Assembly: GCA_013388435.1 (NCBI GenBank)
Contig: JACAFE010000037.1
Location: forward strand, 1-40,780
Direction of reading: 5' to 3'
Origin: Nitrospirota bacterium
GTDB taxonomy: Bacteria > Nitrospirota > Thermodesulfovibrionia > Thermodesulfovibrionales > SM23-35
DNA: 40,780 nt
The notes under the pieces are model-generated. The model was not told the DNA's origin. It made no database searches and saw nothing but the letters and a program-made list of their open reading frames with translations. Positions 32,405 to 40,780 of the stretch are shown piece by piece. How positions within the stretch are numbered: the stretch's first letter is position 1; each line of letters starts with the position of its first letter. A program made the translations under genes and the position numbers.

Positions 32405-33808
32405 ATGTTAACGGATAAAATCTTAAATAGCGTACTTATTACGAATAAGAAATATAAAATGTTTTTTGGGGGCGAGAAGATTTTGGTCGGCCTCTCAGGC
32501 GGTCCGGATTCTGTGTCTTTGCTACATATACTTGATAATTTTAAAGATAAATTCAGATTTACACTTTCTGCTATTTATGTTGACCATATGTTGCGGCCTG
32601 ATGAAACACCATCTGAAATTGAATTTTGCAAAAGCCTTTGCAATAAACTCTCGGTACAATTTTTTGTGAAATCTGTTGATGTTAAAAATTTTGCAAAAGA
32701 ACAAAATTTAAATATTCAGGAAGCAGCAAGACAACTTCGCTATTATGCATATGAAGAAAAAGCATGGGAAATTAAGGCTGACAAAATAGCTCTTGCTCAT
32801 ACAGCTGATGATCAGGCAGAAACCCTGTTAATGAGGCTTTTCAGGGGTTCTGGGACAACAGGACTGTCGGGCATTCCTCCTGTCCGCAAACATTTTATAA
32901 GACCTTTAATAGAAATTGAACGCAAGGAAATAGAAGAGTTTCTCGAACAGAATAAGATTGATTATATAACAGATTCTTCAAATATGAAGAAAGATTATTT
33001 GAGAAATAGGATAAGATTGACTTTAATGCCGCTTCTAAAAAATATAAACCCTGATATAACTACAGTGCTCTCGAGAACTACTGCTTTATTCAGAGATGAA
33101 GAAAGATACTTTGAAATAATTGTCACGAAATCTCTTATGAAAATGATAAGCAGAAAAACAAATGAGAGAATCGAGCTTTTTCTCTCGCCATTTGAAGTAA
33201 TGGATAAGGTGATTGCGAGGAGAGTGCTGAGGCGGGTGATTGATGAGACAAAGGGATTGCGCGGAATAAGTTTTCTTAATATAGAAGATATTATAGACCT
33301 TGTAAAAAATGGAAAAACAGGTGATAGAATATATCTTCCGAAAGGCATAAGGGTAATAAAAGATTATTCAACTCTTATACTGACATCTGAGGCACCTGTT
33401 GTTCTTGGCATATATAACGTAGAAATACCGGGTGAAACGCTACTTAAAGAATCAGGCATCTTATTGAAATCGTCGATAATTTCTAAAGAAGAAGCAGATA
33501 ATATCAGTAAATTCGGGGAAGGAATATCTTTTGGACTTTTCGATTTCGACAGATTGAAAATGCCCTTGATGATTAGACCGAGAAAAAATGGTGACTTTTT
33601 TTATCCTTCAGGTTTTGGCAGGAGAAAAAAGATCCAGGATTTTTTTGTTGACTTAAAGATACCAAGAGATGAGAGAGACAGAATACCACTACTTATTAGT
33701 GATGAAAATATTGTCTGGGTAGTCGAGCATAGAAGTGATGAAAGATTCAGAATAGATAAAAATACAAAAAAAGTTTTAAGAATAGATGTAAAAAAGGCAA
33801 GGGATTAA
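32405..33808 (+). CDS. tilS: tRNA(Ile)-lysidine synthase
   Basis: 467 residues from ATG 32405; the frame is open from 32360 but those codons overlap the HNH gene. PP-loop SGGPDS (31-36), YVDHMLRPDE, LAHTADDQAETLLMRLFRGSG and DSSNMKKDYLRNRIR are TilS hallmarks; the C-terminal region (about 360-467) contains RPRKNGDFFYPSGFG and KKIQDFFVDLKIPRDERDRIP, which match the TilS C-terminal domain. It makes lysidine at position 34 of the tRNA that reads AUA, an essential step. Confidence 0.95.
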   Translation: MLTDKILNSVLITNKKYKMFFGGEKILVGLSGGPDSVSLLHILDNFKDKFRFTLSAIYVDHMLRPDETPSEIEFCKSLCNKLSVQFFVKSVDVKNFAKEQNLNIQEAARQLRYYAYEEKAWEIKADKIALAHTADDQAETLLMRLFRGSGTTGLSGIPPVRKHFIRPLIEIERKEIEEFLEQNKIDYITDSSNMKKDYLRNRIRLTLMPLLKNINPDITTVLSRTTALFRDEERYFEIIVTKSLMKMISRKTNERIELFLSPFEVMDKVIARRVLRRVIDETKGLRGISFLNIEDIIDLVKNGKTGDRIYLPKGIRVIKDYSTLILTSEAPVVLGIYNVEIPGETLLKESGILLKSSIISKEEADNISKFGEGISFGLFDFDRLKMPLMIRPRKNGDFFYPSGFGRRKKIQDFFVDLKIPRDERDRIPLLISDENIVWVVEHRSDERFRIDKNTKKVLRIDVKKARD

Positions 33809-33821
33809 AGGAGAAGATTTA

Positions 33822-35225
33822 ATGGTAAGAGTTCGTTTTGCTCCAAGTCCAACCGGACATTTGCATATTGGAGGCGCAAGAACAGCGCTCTTCAACTGGC
33901 TTTTTGCGAGACATAATAAGGGTGTTTTTATCCTGAGAATTGAAGATACTGATAGAAGCCGTTCTACTGAAGAATATATTGATTCAATAATGGAAGGGAT
34001 GAAATGGCTAAAGCTTGATTGGGACGAAGGACCTTTCAGACAAACTGACAGGTTTGAAATTTACAGAAAATATGCGGAAAAGCTTGTCTCAGAAGGAAAG
34101 GCTTATTATTGTTATTGTTCACCTGAAGAACTTGAAGAGAGGCGCAAAAAAGCTATTTCTGAAGGAAAGTCTCCAAAGTATGATCGCAGGTGCCTCGGGC
34201 TGGATAAGCCTTCCTCTGGAAAAGAACCAGCCATACGTTTCAAGATGCCTCAAGAAGGTATTATTGTTGTTAAAGATATGGTCAAAGGAGTGGTAACTTT
34301 TGAGAATTCCCAGCTTGATGATCTTATTATAATGCGCTCGGATGGTACCCCGACATATAATTTTACTGTTGTTGTTGATGATGTAGATATGGGGATTACA
34401 CATGTTATCAGGGGTGATGATCATCTTAATAACACTCCAAAACAAATTCATATCTATAATGCTCTCGGTTATAAGACGCCTGTTTTTGCTCATCTTCCAA
34501 TGATTCTTGGCTCTGATAAAACAAGACTTAGCAAAAGGCATGGAGCCACTTCAGTTATAGCTTACAGGGATATGGGTTATCTTTCTGAAGCATTAACCAA
34601 TTACCTTGTAAGATTGGGATGGTCCTATGGGGATCAGGAGATTTTTTCGAGGGAAGAACTTATAGAATATTTTTCATTTGAACATGTTGGTAAAGCCTCT
34701 GCTGTATTTAATCCTGAGAAACTACTCTGGCTTAATAGTCAATATATAATGAGAACATCTCCTGAGACACTTGTTGAACTTGTTATTCCATTTTTGTTAA
34801 AGAAAGAAATAATAAAGAAAGAGCAGGATATTGATAAAAAATGGCTTTCAAGAGCAATTGTAACTTTGCAGGAAAGAGCAAAAACACTCGATGAACTTGC
34901 TGATTCTCTGAATTTCTATATAACAGAAAAAGTTGAATACAATCCAAAAGCAAAGTCCAAATTCCTTAAAACCGAAAACATTGAGTTTTTAAAGAGTATA
35001 AAATCAAGTCTTGAAAATACAGGGGACTTGTCACTTCATAAGTTAGAAAATATTTTCAAATCAATTGCTGAAAAATATAATGTAAAGTTAGGAAGCATTG
35101 CCCAACCTGTCAGAGTAGCATTAACAGGAAAGTCCGAAAGCCCCGGAATTTTTGAAGTAATAAACATACTCGGGAAAGAAAGAGCAATTAAAAGAATAGA
35201 AGATGCTATTAAAGAGATAGGGTAA
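33822..35225 (+). CDS. gltX: Glutamyl-tRNA synthetase
   Basis: 467 residues; AAGGAGAAG upstream. HIGH-type motif PSPTGHLHIGGART (7-20) and KMSKS-type motif KTRLSKRHG (233-241). A Cys-rich insert (YCYCSPEE...YDRRCLG, about 93-125) fits the zinc site seen in many GluRS. Ends with a helix-bundle anticodon-binding part (LGSIAQPVRVALTG). A separate glnS follows, so this enzyme may be discriminating. 13 bases after tilS. Confidence 0.95.
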   Translation: MVRVRFAPSPTGHLHIGGARTALFNWLFARHNKGVFILRIEDTDRSRSTEEYIDSIMEGMKWLKLDWDEGPFRQTDRFEIYRKYAEKLVSEGKAYYCYCSPEELEERRKKAISEGKSPKYDRRCLGLDKPSSGKEPAIRFKMPQEGIIVVKDMVKGVVTFENSQLDDLIIMRSDGTPTYNFTVVVDDVDMGITHVIRGDDHLNNTPKQIHIYNALGYKTPVFAHLPMILGSDKTRLSKRHGATSVIAYRDMGYLSEALTNYLVRLGWSYGDQEIFSREELIEYFSFEHVGKASAVFNPEKLLWLNSQYIMRTSPETLVELVIPFLLKKEIIKKEQDIDKKWLSRAIVTLQERAKTLDELADSLNFYITEKVEYNPKAKSKFLKTENIEFLKSIKSSLENTGDLSLHKLENIFKSIAEKYNVKLGSIAQPVRVALTGKSESPGIFEVINILGKERAIKRIEDAIKEIG

Positions 35226-35316
35226 AATTTATACAGAGTTGTAGTTTATTTTATGTTAGAATATTTCCATTTAAAGTCAATATTATTTTGAATTTATTTT
35301 ATTAAAAATACCAGAA

Positions 35317-37026
35317 ATGAATACAGAAATTAATAAAGAAAATGTTTTACCTGAAACTATTGAGCCCCGTGATTTTATACGTGCAATTATAGATGCGGAT
35401 ATAAAATCAGGCAGGTATGAATCCCGTGTTCATACCCGTTTTCCGCCTGAACCAAACGGGTATCTGCATATAGGCCATGCAAAATCTATCTGTCTTAATT
35501 TCGGGATAGCTCAGGAATATAATGGTTTATGCAACCTGCGTTTTGATGATACTAACCCCTCAAAAGAAGATATTGAATATGTAAATTCCATAAAAGAAGA
35601 TGTAAAATGGCTTGGATTTGATTGGGGCGACAGAGAATTCTATGCTTCTGATTATTTTGATCAACTTTATGAATATGCAGTGCAGCTTATAAAAAAAGGC
35701 AAAGCATATGTGTGCGATTTAAGTCCTGAAGAGATTAGAGAGTATAGAGGCACACTCACAACCCCGGGCAGAGAAAGTCCATATCGCAATCGTTCTGTTG
35801 AAGAAAATCTAAACCTTTTTGAGCGCATGAAAAAAGGTGAATTTCCCGAAGGCTCAAAAACACTCCGCGCCAGGATAGACATGTCTTCCGGAAATATTAA
35901 TATGAGAGACCCTGTGATTTATCGTATATTATATGCCGAGCATCACAGAACCGGGAATAAATGGTGTATTTATCCTATGTATGATTTTGCACATTGTTTT
36001 TCGGATTCTATTGAAAGGATAACCCATTCAATATGTACCCTCGAGTTTGAAGACCATCGTCCTTTATATGACTGGTTTTTGAACGAGCTTAATGTATATC
36101 ACCCGCAGCAAATAGAATTTGCGAGACTCAATCTGAGCCATACTGTTTTAAGTAAACGCAAATTAATTCAACTGGTGTCAGAGGGGTTTGTGAAAGGCTG
36201 GGACGACCCGAGAATGCCCACAATTTCGGGGTTAAGAAGAAGAGGCTATACTCCAGAAGCAATTAGAAATTTTTGTAACAGAATAGGAGTTGCAAAACGC
36301 GACAGCACTGTGGAAATAGGACTGCTTGAGCATTGCATTCGTGAAGATTTAAATAAAAGAGCACCACGTGCAATGGCAGTATTGAATCCATTGAAGGTTG
36401 TAATTGAAAATTACAAAGAAGGTTTAACAGAAGAACTCGAAGCTATTAATAATCCGGAAGATATGTCAATGGGTACAAGGAAAGTTCCGTTTTCACGCTC
36501 AATATACATAGAAAAAGAAGATTTCATGGAAAATCCACCAAAACAGTTCTACAGACTCGCTCCCGGACGTGAAGTAAGACTTCGTTATGCATATTTCATA
36601 AAATGCATTGATGTCATAAAAGACGAAACAGGTGAAATAAAAGAACTTCGATGTATTTATGACCCTTCAACACGTGGAGGTGATGCTCCTGATGGAAGAA
36701 AAGTTAAGGCAACATTGCACTGGGTCTCTGCAGAACATTCAATTGAAGCGGAAGTAAGGCTTTATAATTCTTTATTCACAAAAGAAGACCCGGATGACGT
36801 TGAAGAGGGTAAAACATTTCTTGATTATATTAATCCTGAATCTTTGATTATTCTTAATTCATGTCGTGTTGAACCTTCACTTTCAATTGTCAAACCAGGG
36901 GATATATATCAGTTTGAGAGACAGGGTTATTTTTGTGCTGACCCTGATTCAATAGAAGGAAAGCCTGTTTTCAATAGGACTGTAACATTGAAAGACACAT
37001 GGGCCAAAATCAAGAAAAAACTTTAA
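35317..37026 (+). CDS. glnS: Glutaminyl-tRNA synthetase
   Basis: 569 residues. The N-terminus [21 protein letters not shown]-type motif [19 protein letters not shown] (42-60), [11 protein letters not shown] and KMSKS-type VLSKRKL. The C-terminal anticodon-binding beta barrels contain [13 protein letters not shown] and DYINPESL. Length and motifs match bacterial GlnRS. It charges tRNA-Gln directly. A 91-base gap after gltX holds no clear terminator, so read-through is possible. Confidence 0.95.
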   Translation: MNTEINKENVLPETIEPRDFIRAIIDADIKSGRYESRVHTRFPPEPNGYLHIGHAKSICLNFGIAQEYNGLCNLRFDDTNPSKEDIEYVNSIKEDVKWLGFDWGDREFYASDYFDQLYEYAVQLIKKGKAYVCDLSPEEIREYRGTLTTPGRESPYRNRSVEENLNLFERMKKGEFPEGSKTLRARIDMSSGNINMRDPVIYRILYAEHHRTGNKWCIYPMYDFAHCFSDSIERITHSICTLEFEDHRPLYDWFLNELNVYHPQQIEFARLNLSHTVLSKRKLIQLVSEGFVKGWDDPRMPTISGLRRRGYTPEAIRNFCNRIGVAKRDSTVEIGLLEHCIREDLNKRAPRAMAVLNPLKVVIENYKEGLTEELEAINNPEDMSMGTRKVPFSRSIYIEKEDFMENPPKQFYRLAPGREVRLRYAYFIKCIDVIKDETGEIKELRCIYDPSTRGGDAPDGRKVKATLHWVSAEHSIEAEVRLYNSLFTKEDPDDVEEGKTFLDYINPESLIILNSCRVEPSLSIVKPGDIYQFERQGYFCADPDSIEGKPVFNRTVTLKDTWAKIKKKL

Positions 37027-37142
37027 AGTTAACACTGTTTACATAGTTGAAATAAGTTAAGTATTTATAACTGAGTTAAATTTGCAAGCTGAATAAACCA
37101 AGTAAACTGAGTTAATTATGTAAGATATGAAAGGATAGGATT

Positions 37143-38138
37143 ATGAGTTACATTACAGTAATTGGCGCAGGTAGCTGGGGAACCACTCTTGCCTGTCTTC
37201 TTACGGATAAAAATTATGATGTGACTCTCTGGGCATATGAGAGAGATATTGTTGATGAAATCAATGAACAAAGAACAAATAAGACATATATGCCCGATAC
37301 AATAATTCCTGATAATCTGAAAGCTACAAATGATTTAAATGAGGCATTGAAAAAAGCTCGATTTGTTTTAAATGCTGTACCGGCGCAATTTACCCGTTCA
37401 GTATTTAAAGAAGCCGCTTCTTTTTTGAATAGCGAGGCTGTAATAATAAGCGTAGCAAAAGGCATTGAGAGAGGCTCATTATTAACTGTTTCAACAATAC
37501 TTAATGAACTTACAGGGCATCCTGTAGCAGTTTTGTCAGGGCCGAGTTTTGCAAAAGAAGTTATAAAAAAACTTCCCACAGCAGTAACTCTTGCGATTAA
37601 TGATATAAATCTTGGTTTGATTCTTCAGGAGATGTTCAATACAAATTATTTCAGAGTATATACCCACAATGATGTAATAGGAACTGAAATTGGTGGTGCT
37701 TTGAAAAATGTAATGGCAATAGCTTCAGGTATCTGCGAAAGTCTTGGACTTGGCAACAATGCTAAAGCAACCTTAATTACAAGAGGGCTCGCGGAAATGA
37801 CACGACTTGGTATTGCAATGGGAGCCTCTGAAAGAACATTCTCCGGGCTTAGTGGCATAGGAGATTTAGTTCTGACATGCACAAGCACTTTATCAAGAAA
37901 TTACACTGTTGGTATGAAAATCGGGCAGGGAATGAAATTAAAAGATATTCTTGGTCAGACAAAAAGTGTAGCAGAAGGCGTTCCAACAGCAGAATCTGCT
38001 TATGAACTTTCGAAAAAATATGGGATTGAGATGCCGATTATTGAACAGGTTTATAAAGTGATTTATGAAGAAAAAGATCCTTTGTCAGCAGTAAAAGACC
38101 TTATGGAGCGTTCTTTGAAATCTGAATTTTATAAATAA
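37143..38138 (+). CDS. gpsA: NAD(P)-dependent glycerol-3-phosphate dehydrogenase
   Basis: 331 residues; AAAGGATAGG before ATG. Rossmann motif VIGAGSWGTTLA (6-17), VLSGPSFAKEV, GGALKNVMAIASGI with the catalytic lysine, and SGIGDLVLTCTS. Makes glycerol-3-phosphate for phospholipid synthesis. The 116-base upstream gap has a 10-bp direct repeat ACTGAGTTAA (37070 and 37106, 36 bases apart). The stop codon overlaps the next start by one base (TAATG), so larB is coupled. Confidence 0.95.
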   Translation: MSYITVIGAGSWGTTLACLLTDKNYDVTLWAYERDIVDEINEQRTNKTYMPDTIIPDNLKATNDLNEALKKARFVLNAVPAQFTRSVFKEAASFLNSEAVIISVAKGIERGSLLTVSTILNELTGHPVAVLSGPSFAKEVIKKLPTAVTLAINDINLGLILQEMFNTNYFRVYTHNDVIGTEIGGALKNVMAIASGICESLGLGNNAKATLITRGLAEMTRLGIAMGASERTFSGLSGIGDLVLTCTSTLSRNYTVGMKIGQGMKLKDILGQTKSVAEGVPTAESAYELSKKYGIEMPIIEQVYKVIYEEKDPLSAVKDLMERSLKSEFYK

Positions 38139-38875
38139 TGGATGAGCTAAGAATTAAAAAAATCCTCGGGGATGTTAAAAACAATAAAATAGATATTGAG
38201 AAAGCTTTAAAGTTTCTGAAAAATCTACCGTTTGAAGACCTTTCATTTGCCAAGGTTGATCATCATAGAAATATAAGGCAGGGCATTCCTGAAGTAATTT
38301 TTGCTGAAGGTAAAAACCCTGAGGAAGTTGTTGCTATTGCAAAATCTATCTATAAAAAAAATAGAAAGTTCTTAATAACACGCGGGACAGAAAAAATTTA
38401 CAGCAAATTGAAGATTAAAGAAGCTATTTTCCATCCTGCTTCAAAGGCAATATCTGTTGGTGGGGAAAAAGAAAAAAAAGGCCATATCCTGATATTATCA
38501 GCCGGGACTTCTGATATCCCTGTGGCTGAAGAAGCTATGGTAACAGCAGAGTTTTTAGGGAATAGAGTTGAATGCGTTTACGATGTTGGAGTCGCAGGAA
38601 TTCATCGTCTATTTTATGTTCAGGAATCATTAAATATTGCTCGCGTTATTATTGTTGTTGCTGGTATGGAAGGAGCTCTGCCTTCAGTTGTGGGAGGTCT
38701 AACAAATAAACCGATAATAGCTGTTCCTGCTTCAGTTGGTTATGGCACAAATCTTGGTGGTTTAACTCCATTGTTTGCCATGCTTAATTCCTGTGTTCCT
38801 GGCATAGCTGTGATGAATATTGATAATGGGTTCGGCGCCGGATGTCTCGCACATAAAATAAATAATATCAAATAG
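38138..38875 (+). CDS. larB: LarB-like pyridinium-dicarboxylate synthase (nickel-pincer cofactor), PurE-related
   Basis: 245 residues. N-terminal helical part (LKNLPFEDLSFAKVDHHRNIRQGIPEVIFAEGKNPEEV) and a C-terminal PurE-like domain with ILSAGTSDIPVAEEAMVTAEFLG, VVAGMEGALPSVVGGL, ASVGYGTNLGGLTPL and NIDNGFGAG. LarB carboxylates nicotinic acid adenine dinucleotide in the synthesis of the nickel-pincer nucleotide. LarC and LarE are not in the window. One-base overlap with gpsA. Confidence 0.9.
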   Translation: MDELRIKKILGDVKNNKIDIEKALKFLKNLPFEDLSFAKVDHHRNIRQGIPEVIFAEGKNPEEVVAIAKSIYKKNRKFLITRGTEKIYSKLKIKEAIFHPASKAISVGGEKEKKGHILILSAGTSDIPVAEEAMVTAEFLGNRVECVYDVGVAGIHRLFYVQESLNIARVIIVVAGMEGALPSVVGGLTNKPIIAVPASVGYGTNLGGLTPLFAMLNSCVPGIAVMNIDNGFGAGCLAHKINNIK

Positions 38876-39015
38876 CATATCAATAATAATTCTCATATTG
38901 ACAAATTTTGTTACAAGAAAATGACAGAAAAAGTTCAATTAATGTAACTTCTCATGTATCCATATCTAACTTACTGAATTAAAAGAATATTTTATATGCA
39001 ATTACTATTATACTG

Positions 39016-39031
39016 TGGCATAAAGATTGCT
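39016..39031 (+). promoter_or_regulatory. Sigma-54 (-24/-12) promoter
   Basis: TGGCATAAAGATTGCT fits the RpoN consensus TGGCAYRNNNNTTGCW at every defined position. The start would be near 39041-39043, 20 bases before the ATG of the inhibitor gene. Upstream, GTTACA (38910-38915) and TGTAAC (38943-38948) form an inverted pair that could be part of an activator site, but this is weak. Confidence 0.75.
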
Positions 39032-39060
39032 TCTTAATAATTGATAAAATTGGGGAAATT

Positions 39061-39483
39061 ATGATTACAGGGAACAATTATATAACAGATTCAACTTCGA
39101 AATTATTTTTTTTAACGCTTCTTCTACTAATTGTTATAAACATAACAGAAGGGGAAACTATGAATAAGGTTTTAATTACAAAAGATGATAATAATAAAGA
39201 AATAACTATCAAATCAGGTGACATAATCTGGATTGAGCTTGAAATATTTGGAGCTGCAGGTTATACATGGCATATTGATAAATTAGATGAAGAATATTTG
39301 CTCGTAATCTCAAAAGGCACCAAAGATAATTCAATGGGGAAAGTTGGTGCACCGCTTGTTGAATACTGGCAGATAAAAGCTGTTAAAAAAGGGGTTACCG
39401 GACTTAGAATGCTTTATTTCAGGCCATGGGAAGGGGCTGAAAAATCAGCAGAAAAGTTCGAAGTTAAACTGAATATAAATTAA
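39061..39483 (+). CDS. Chagasin-family (I42) cysteine-protease inhibitor
   Basis: 140 residues in the long form. Chagasin loops: GAAGYTWHI (loop like NPTTGYxW), GAPLVEYWQIKA and YFRPWEGAEKSAEKFEVKLN (RPW loop). An N-terminal hydrophobic helix (LFFLTLLLLIVINI, 15-28) serves as signal peptide or anchor. A second in-frame ATG at 39160 starts a 107-residue form (MNKVLITKDD) without this helix; both starts follow nearly identical sites (GGGGAAATT-ATG and GGGGAAACT-ATG). The gene lies 12 bases before a papain-family protease, its likely target. Family members block C1 proteases by inserting the three loops into the active-site cleft. Confidence 0.82.
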   Translation: MITGNNYITDSTSKLFFLTLLLLIVINITEGETMNKVLITKDDNNKEITIKSGDIIWIELEIFGAAGYTWHIDKLDEEYLLVISKGTKDNSMGKVGAPLVEYWQIKAVKKGVTGLRMLYFRPWEGAEKSAEKFEVKLNIN

Positions 39484-39495
39484 AAGGGGGACAAA

Positions 39496-40780
39496 ATGTT
39501 CAAGCGTAAATTTATATTTTTGGCTACTGCTATAATAGCATTCCTTTTCTTTGCAAATTCGTATGTAATTGCAGGAGACCTCTACAAAATACAAACAAAA
39601 ATAAAATCTCAAAAAGCAGGCTGGATTGCAGGTGAGACATCTATTTCAAAGTTACAACCAAATGACAGACAGAAACGTCTTGGACTTTATTTTCCCGAAA
39701 AAGCACCTGATGACATGATGGTAACAGCCAATATGTTATCTTTAATAAAAACTCAAGTTATAATTCCATCATCTCTTGATTGGCGAAACAATGGAGGCAA
39801 TTTTGTCACACCTGTTAGAAATCAGGGTAATTGTGGAAGCTGTTGGGCATTTGCAACGGCTGGAGCACTCGAATCAGCAACTTTGATTGCAAATAATACT
39901 CCCGGACTTGACTTGAATCTTGCTGAACAGATTCTCGTTTCATGTAGTGGAGCTGGTGATTGTGGAGGAGGATATATTGACTCTGCTTCAGACTTCATTC
40001 AGTCTATAGGTCTTCCTCCTGAATCTTGTTACCCTTATGTTGCGCAGAATGGTTATTGTGGAAATGCTTGTTCAAACTGGGAATTAAACACATTCAAAAT
40101 AAATAACTGGCAATGGATTGCAACACTTTATCCAACAGTTGAAACTCTTAAGGCTGCACTTAATGCATATGGCCCACTTGTTACCACCATGAATGTATAT
40201 TATGATTTCTATTACTACAGAAGTGGTATTTACAGATATGTTTCGGGTGGTTATCAAGGAGGACATGGCATATTACTAGTCGGTTATGATGACTCAGGTC
40301 AGTATTTTATTGCAAAAAATAGCTGGGGTACAGGTTGGGGTGAATCAGGGTTTTTTAAAATTGCTTATTCTGAAATCTCGAGTGTTGTGAATTTTGGAAG
40401 ATGGACTATAGCATATACTGCTTTATCTAATACCACTGAATCATCAATAAGTGTTACATCACCGAATGGCGGAGAAACTTTATCTGCAGGTACTAATAAG
40501 ACAATTAAATGGACATATACAGGAGACCCTGGATATTTGAAGATAGAACTCTTAAAAGGCTCCTCAGTCGTAACTACAATAGCTTCAATGGCTAATAAAG
40601 GAGTTAATGGTTCTGGTTCTTATATATGGACAATTCCTATTTCAATTTCAACAGGGTCAGATTACAGAATAAAAATAACAAGCAATTCAAATAGTTCTGT
40701 TAGTGACATTAGTGATGATTATTTTACAATTAACGGCCCATTTGTAACAGTCACATCACCAAATGGCGGAGAAACATGGA
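39496..40780 (+). CDS. Secreted papain-family (C1A) protease with Ig-like repeats, 3' end outside window
   Basis: At least 428 residues, open at the right edge; AAAGGGGGA before ATG. Signal peptide about 1-26 (LATAIIAFLFFANSYVIAG). A propeptide-like region runs to about 93, then SLDWRNNGG. Catalytic residues: Q110 and C116 in VRNQGNCGSCWAFA, H257 in GGHGILLVGYDD and N275 in AKNSWGTGWGESGFF. After about residue 314 comes an Ig-like repeat starting SVTSPNGGETLSAG, with IKWTYTGDPGYLKIELLKG and YRIKITS; a second copy begins VTVTSPNGGETW at the edge. The repeats match the Kre9/KNH-type Ser-Thr-rich family common in bacterial surface proteins. Probably exported and perhaps cell-surface bound. Confidence 0.92.
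   Translation, partial: MFKRKFIFLATAIIAFLFFANSYVIAGDLYKIQTKIKSQKAGWIAGETSISKLQPNDRQKRLGLYFPEKAPDDMMVTANMLSLIKTQVIIPSSLDWRNNGGNFVTPVRNQGNCGSCWAFATAGALESATLIANNTPGLDLNLAEQILVSCSGAGDCGGGYIDSASDFIQSIGLPPESCYPYVAQNGYCGNACSNWELNTFKINNWQWIATLYPTVETLKAALNAYGPLVTTMNVYYDFYYYRSGIYRYVSGGYQGGHGILLVGYDDSGQYFIAKNSWGTGWGESGFFKIAYSEISSVVNFGRWTIAYTALSNTTESSISVTSPNGGETLSAGTNKTIKWTYTGDPGYLKIELLKGSSVVTTIASMANKGVNGSGSYIWTIPISISTGSDYRIKITSNSNSSVSDISDDYFTINGPFVTVTSPNGGETW

Noticed and set aside
1-40780. CRISPR array or cas genes
   Set aside because: No regularly spaced direct repeats with unique spacers and no cas-like protein; the repeats found are terminal inverted repeats or pairs.

Overview
This is a 40.8-kb window from an AT-rich bacterial genome, about one third G+C by eye. 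It looks like a Gram-negative type bacterium. Evidence is a secreted AttH-like protein with a LolD/MacB-type ABC cassette, a small Alu-less SRP RNA, a perfect -24/-12 sigma-54 promoter and separate GltX and GlnS. Gene style suggests Nitrospirota or a deltaproteobacterial relative, but no 16S or other decisive marker is present, so the affiliation is inference.

Layout. (1) 1-1050: the 3' part of a multi-rhodanese protein that enters from the left edge. (2) About 1.4-11.9 kb: an accessory, defence-like island that is partly eroded. It holds an HD phosphohydrolase with a YwgA-like partner, an amputated SNF2-type helicase N-terminus next to an internally deleted insertion sequence, and an intact 1705-residue Upf1-like helicase with a zinc ribbon and a C-terminal PD-(D/E)xK nuclease. 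It also holds the C-terminal stub of a restriction-modification enzyme and an intact MNT/HEPN toxin-antitoxin pair lying between remnants of a darT and a darG gene. (3) 12.3-16.7 kb: a GNAT acetyltransferase, a fused acyl-AMP ligase/ACP/acyltransferase, and a DUF1015 protein. (4) 16.8-18.2 kb: a MITE-like element and three small zinc-binding-type proteins. (5) 18.2-23.3 kb, minus strand: a TPR protein and an AttEFGH-like ABC export cassette. (6) 23.4-29.7 kb: inositol-phosphatase family enzyme, a cytoplasmic two-CW sensor kinase, a LysR regulator, biotin synthase with a secreted hypothetical, and a HAD phosphatase. (7) 29.9-38.9 kb: a core block of tRNA-Ser(GGA), SRP RNA, dnaX, ybaB, HNH, tilS, gltX, glnS, gpsA, larB. 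(8) 39.0 kb to the right edge: a sigma-54-type promoter driving a chagasin-family cysteine-protease inhibitor and a secreted papain-family protease, which runs off the window.

Most notable points. dnaX carries an E. coli-like -1 frameshift signal (AGGG, nine bases, A-AAA-AAG, then GGA TGA), followed 15 bases later by a second A-AAA-AAA site that also stops at once; this should give a short gamma subunit. The inhibitor gene has two in-frame starts with almost identical ribosome sites, predicting an exported and a cytosolic form. The giant helicase has two unrelated internal duplications. Three unrelated genes have an extended -10 box only 5-6 bases before ATG, suggesting leaderless mRNAs. All calls come from reading the sequence; no database search was run.
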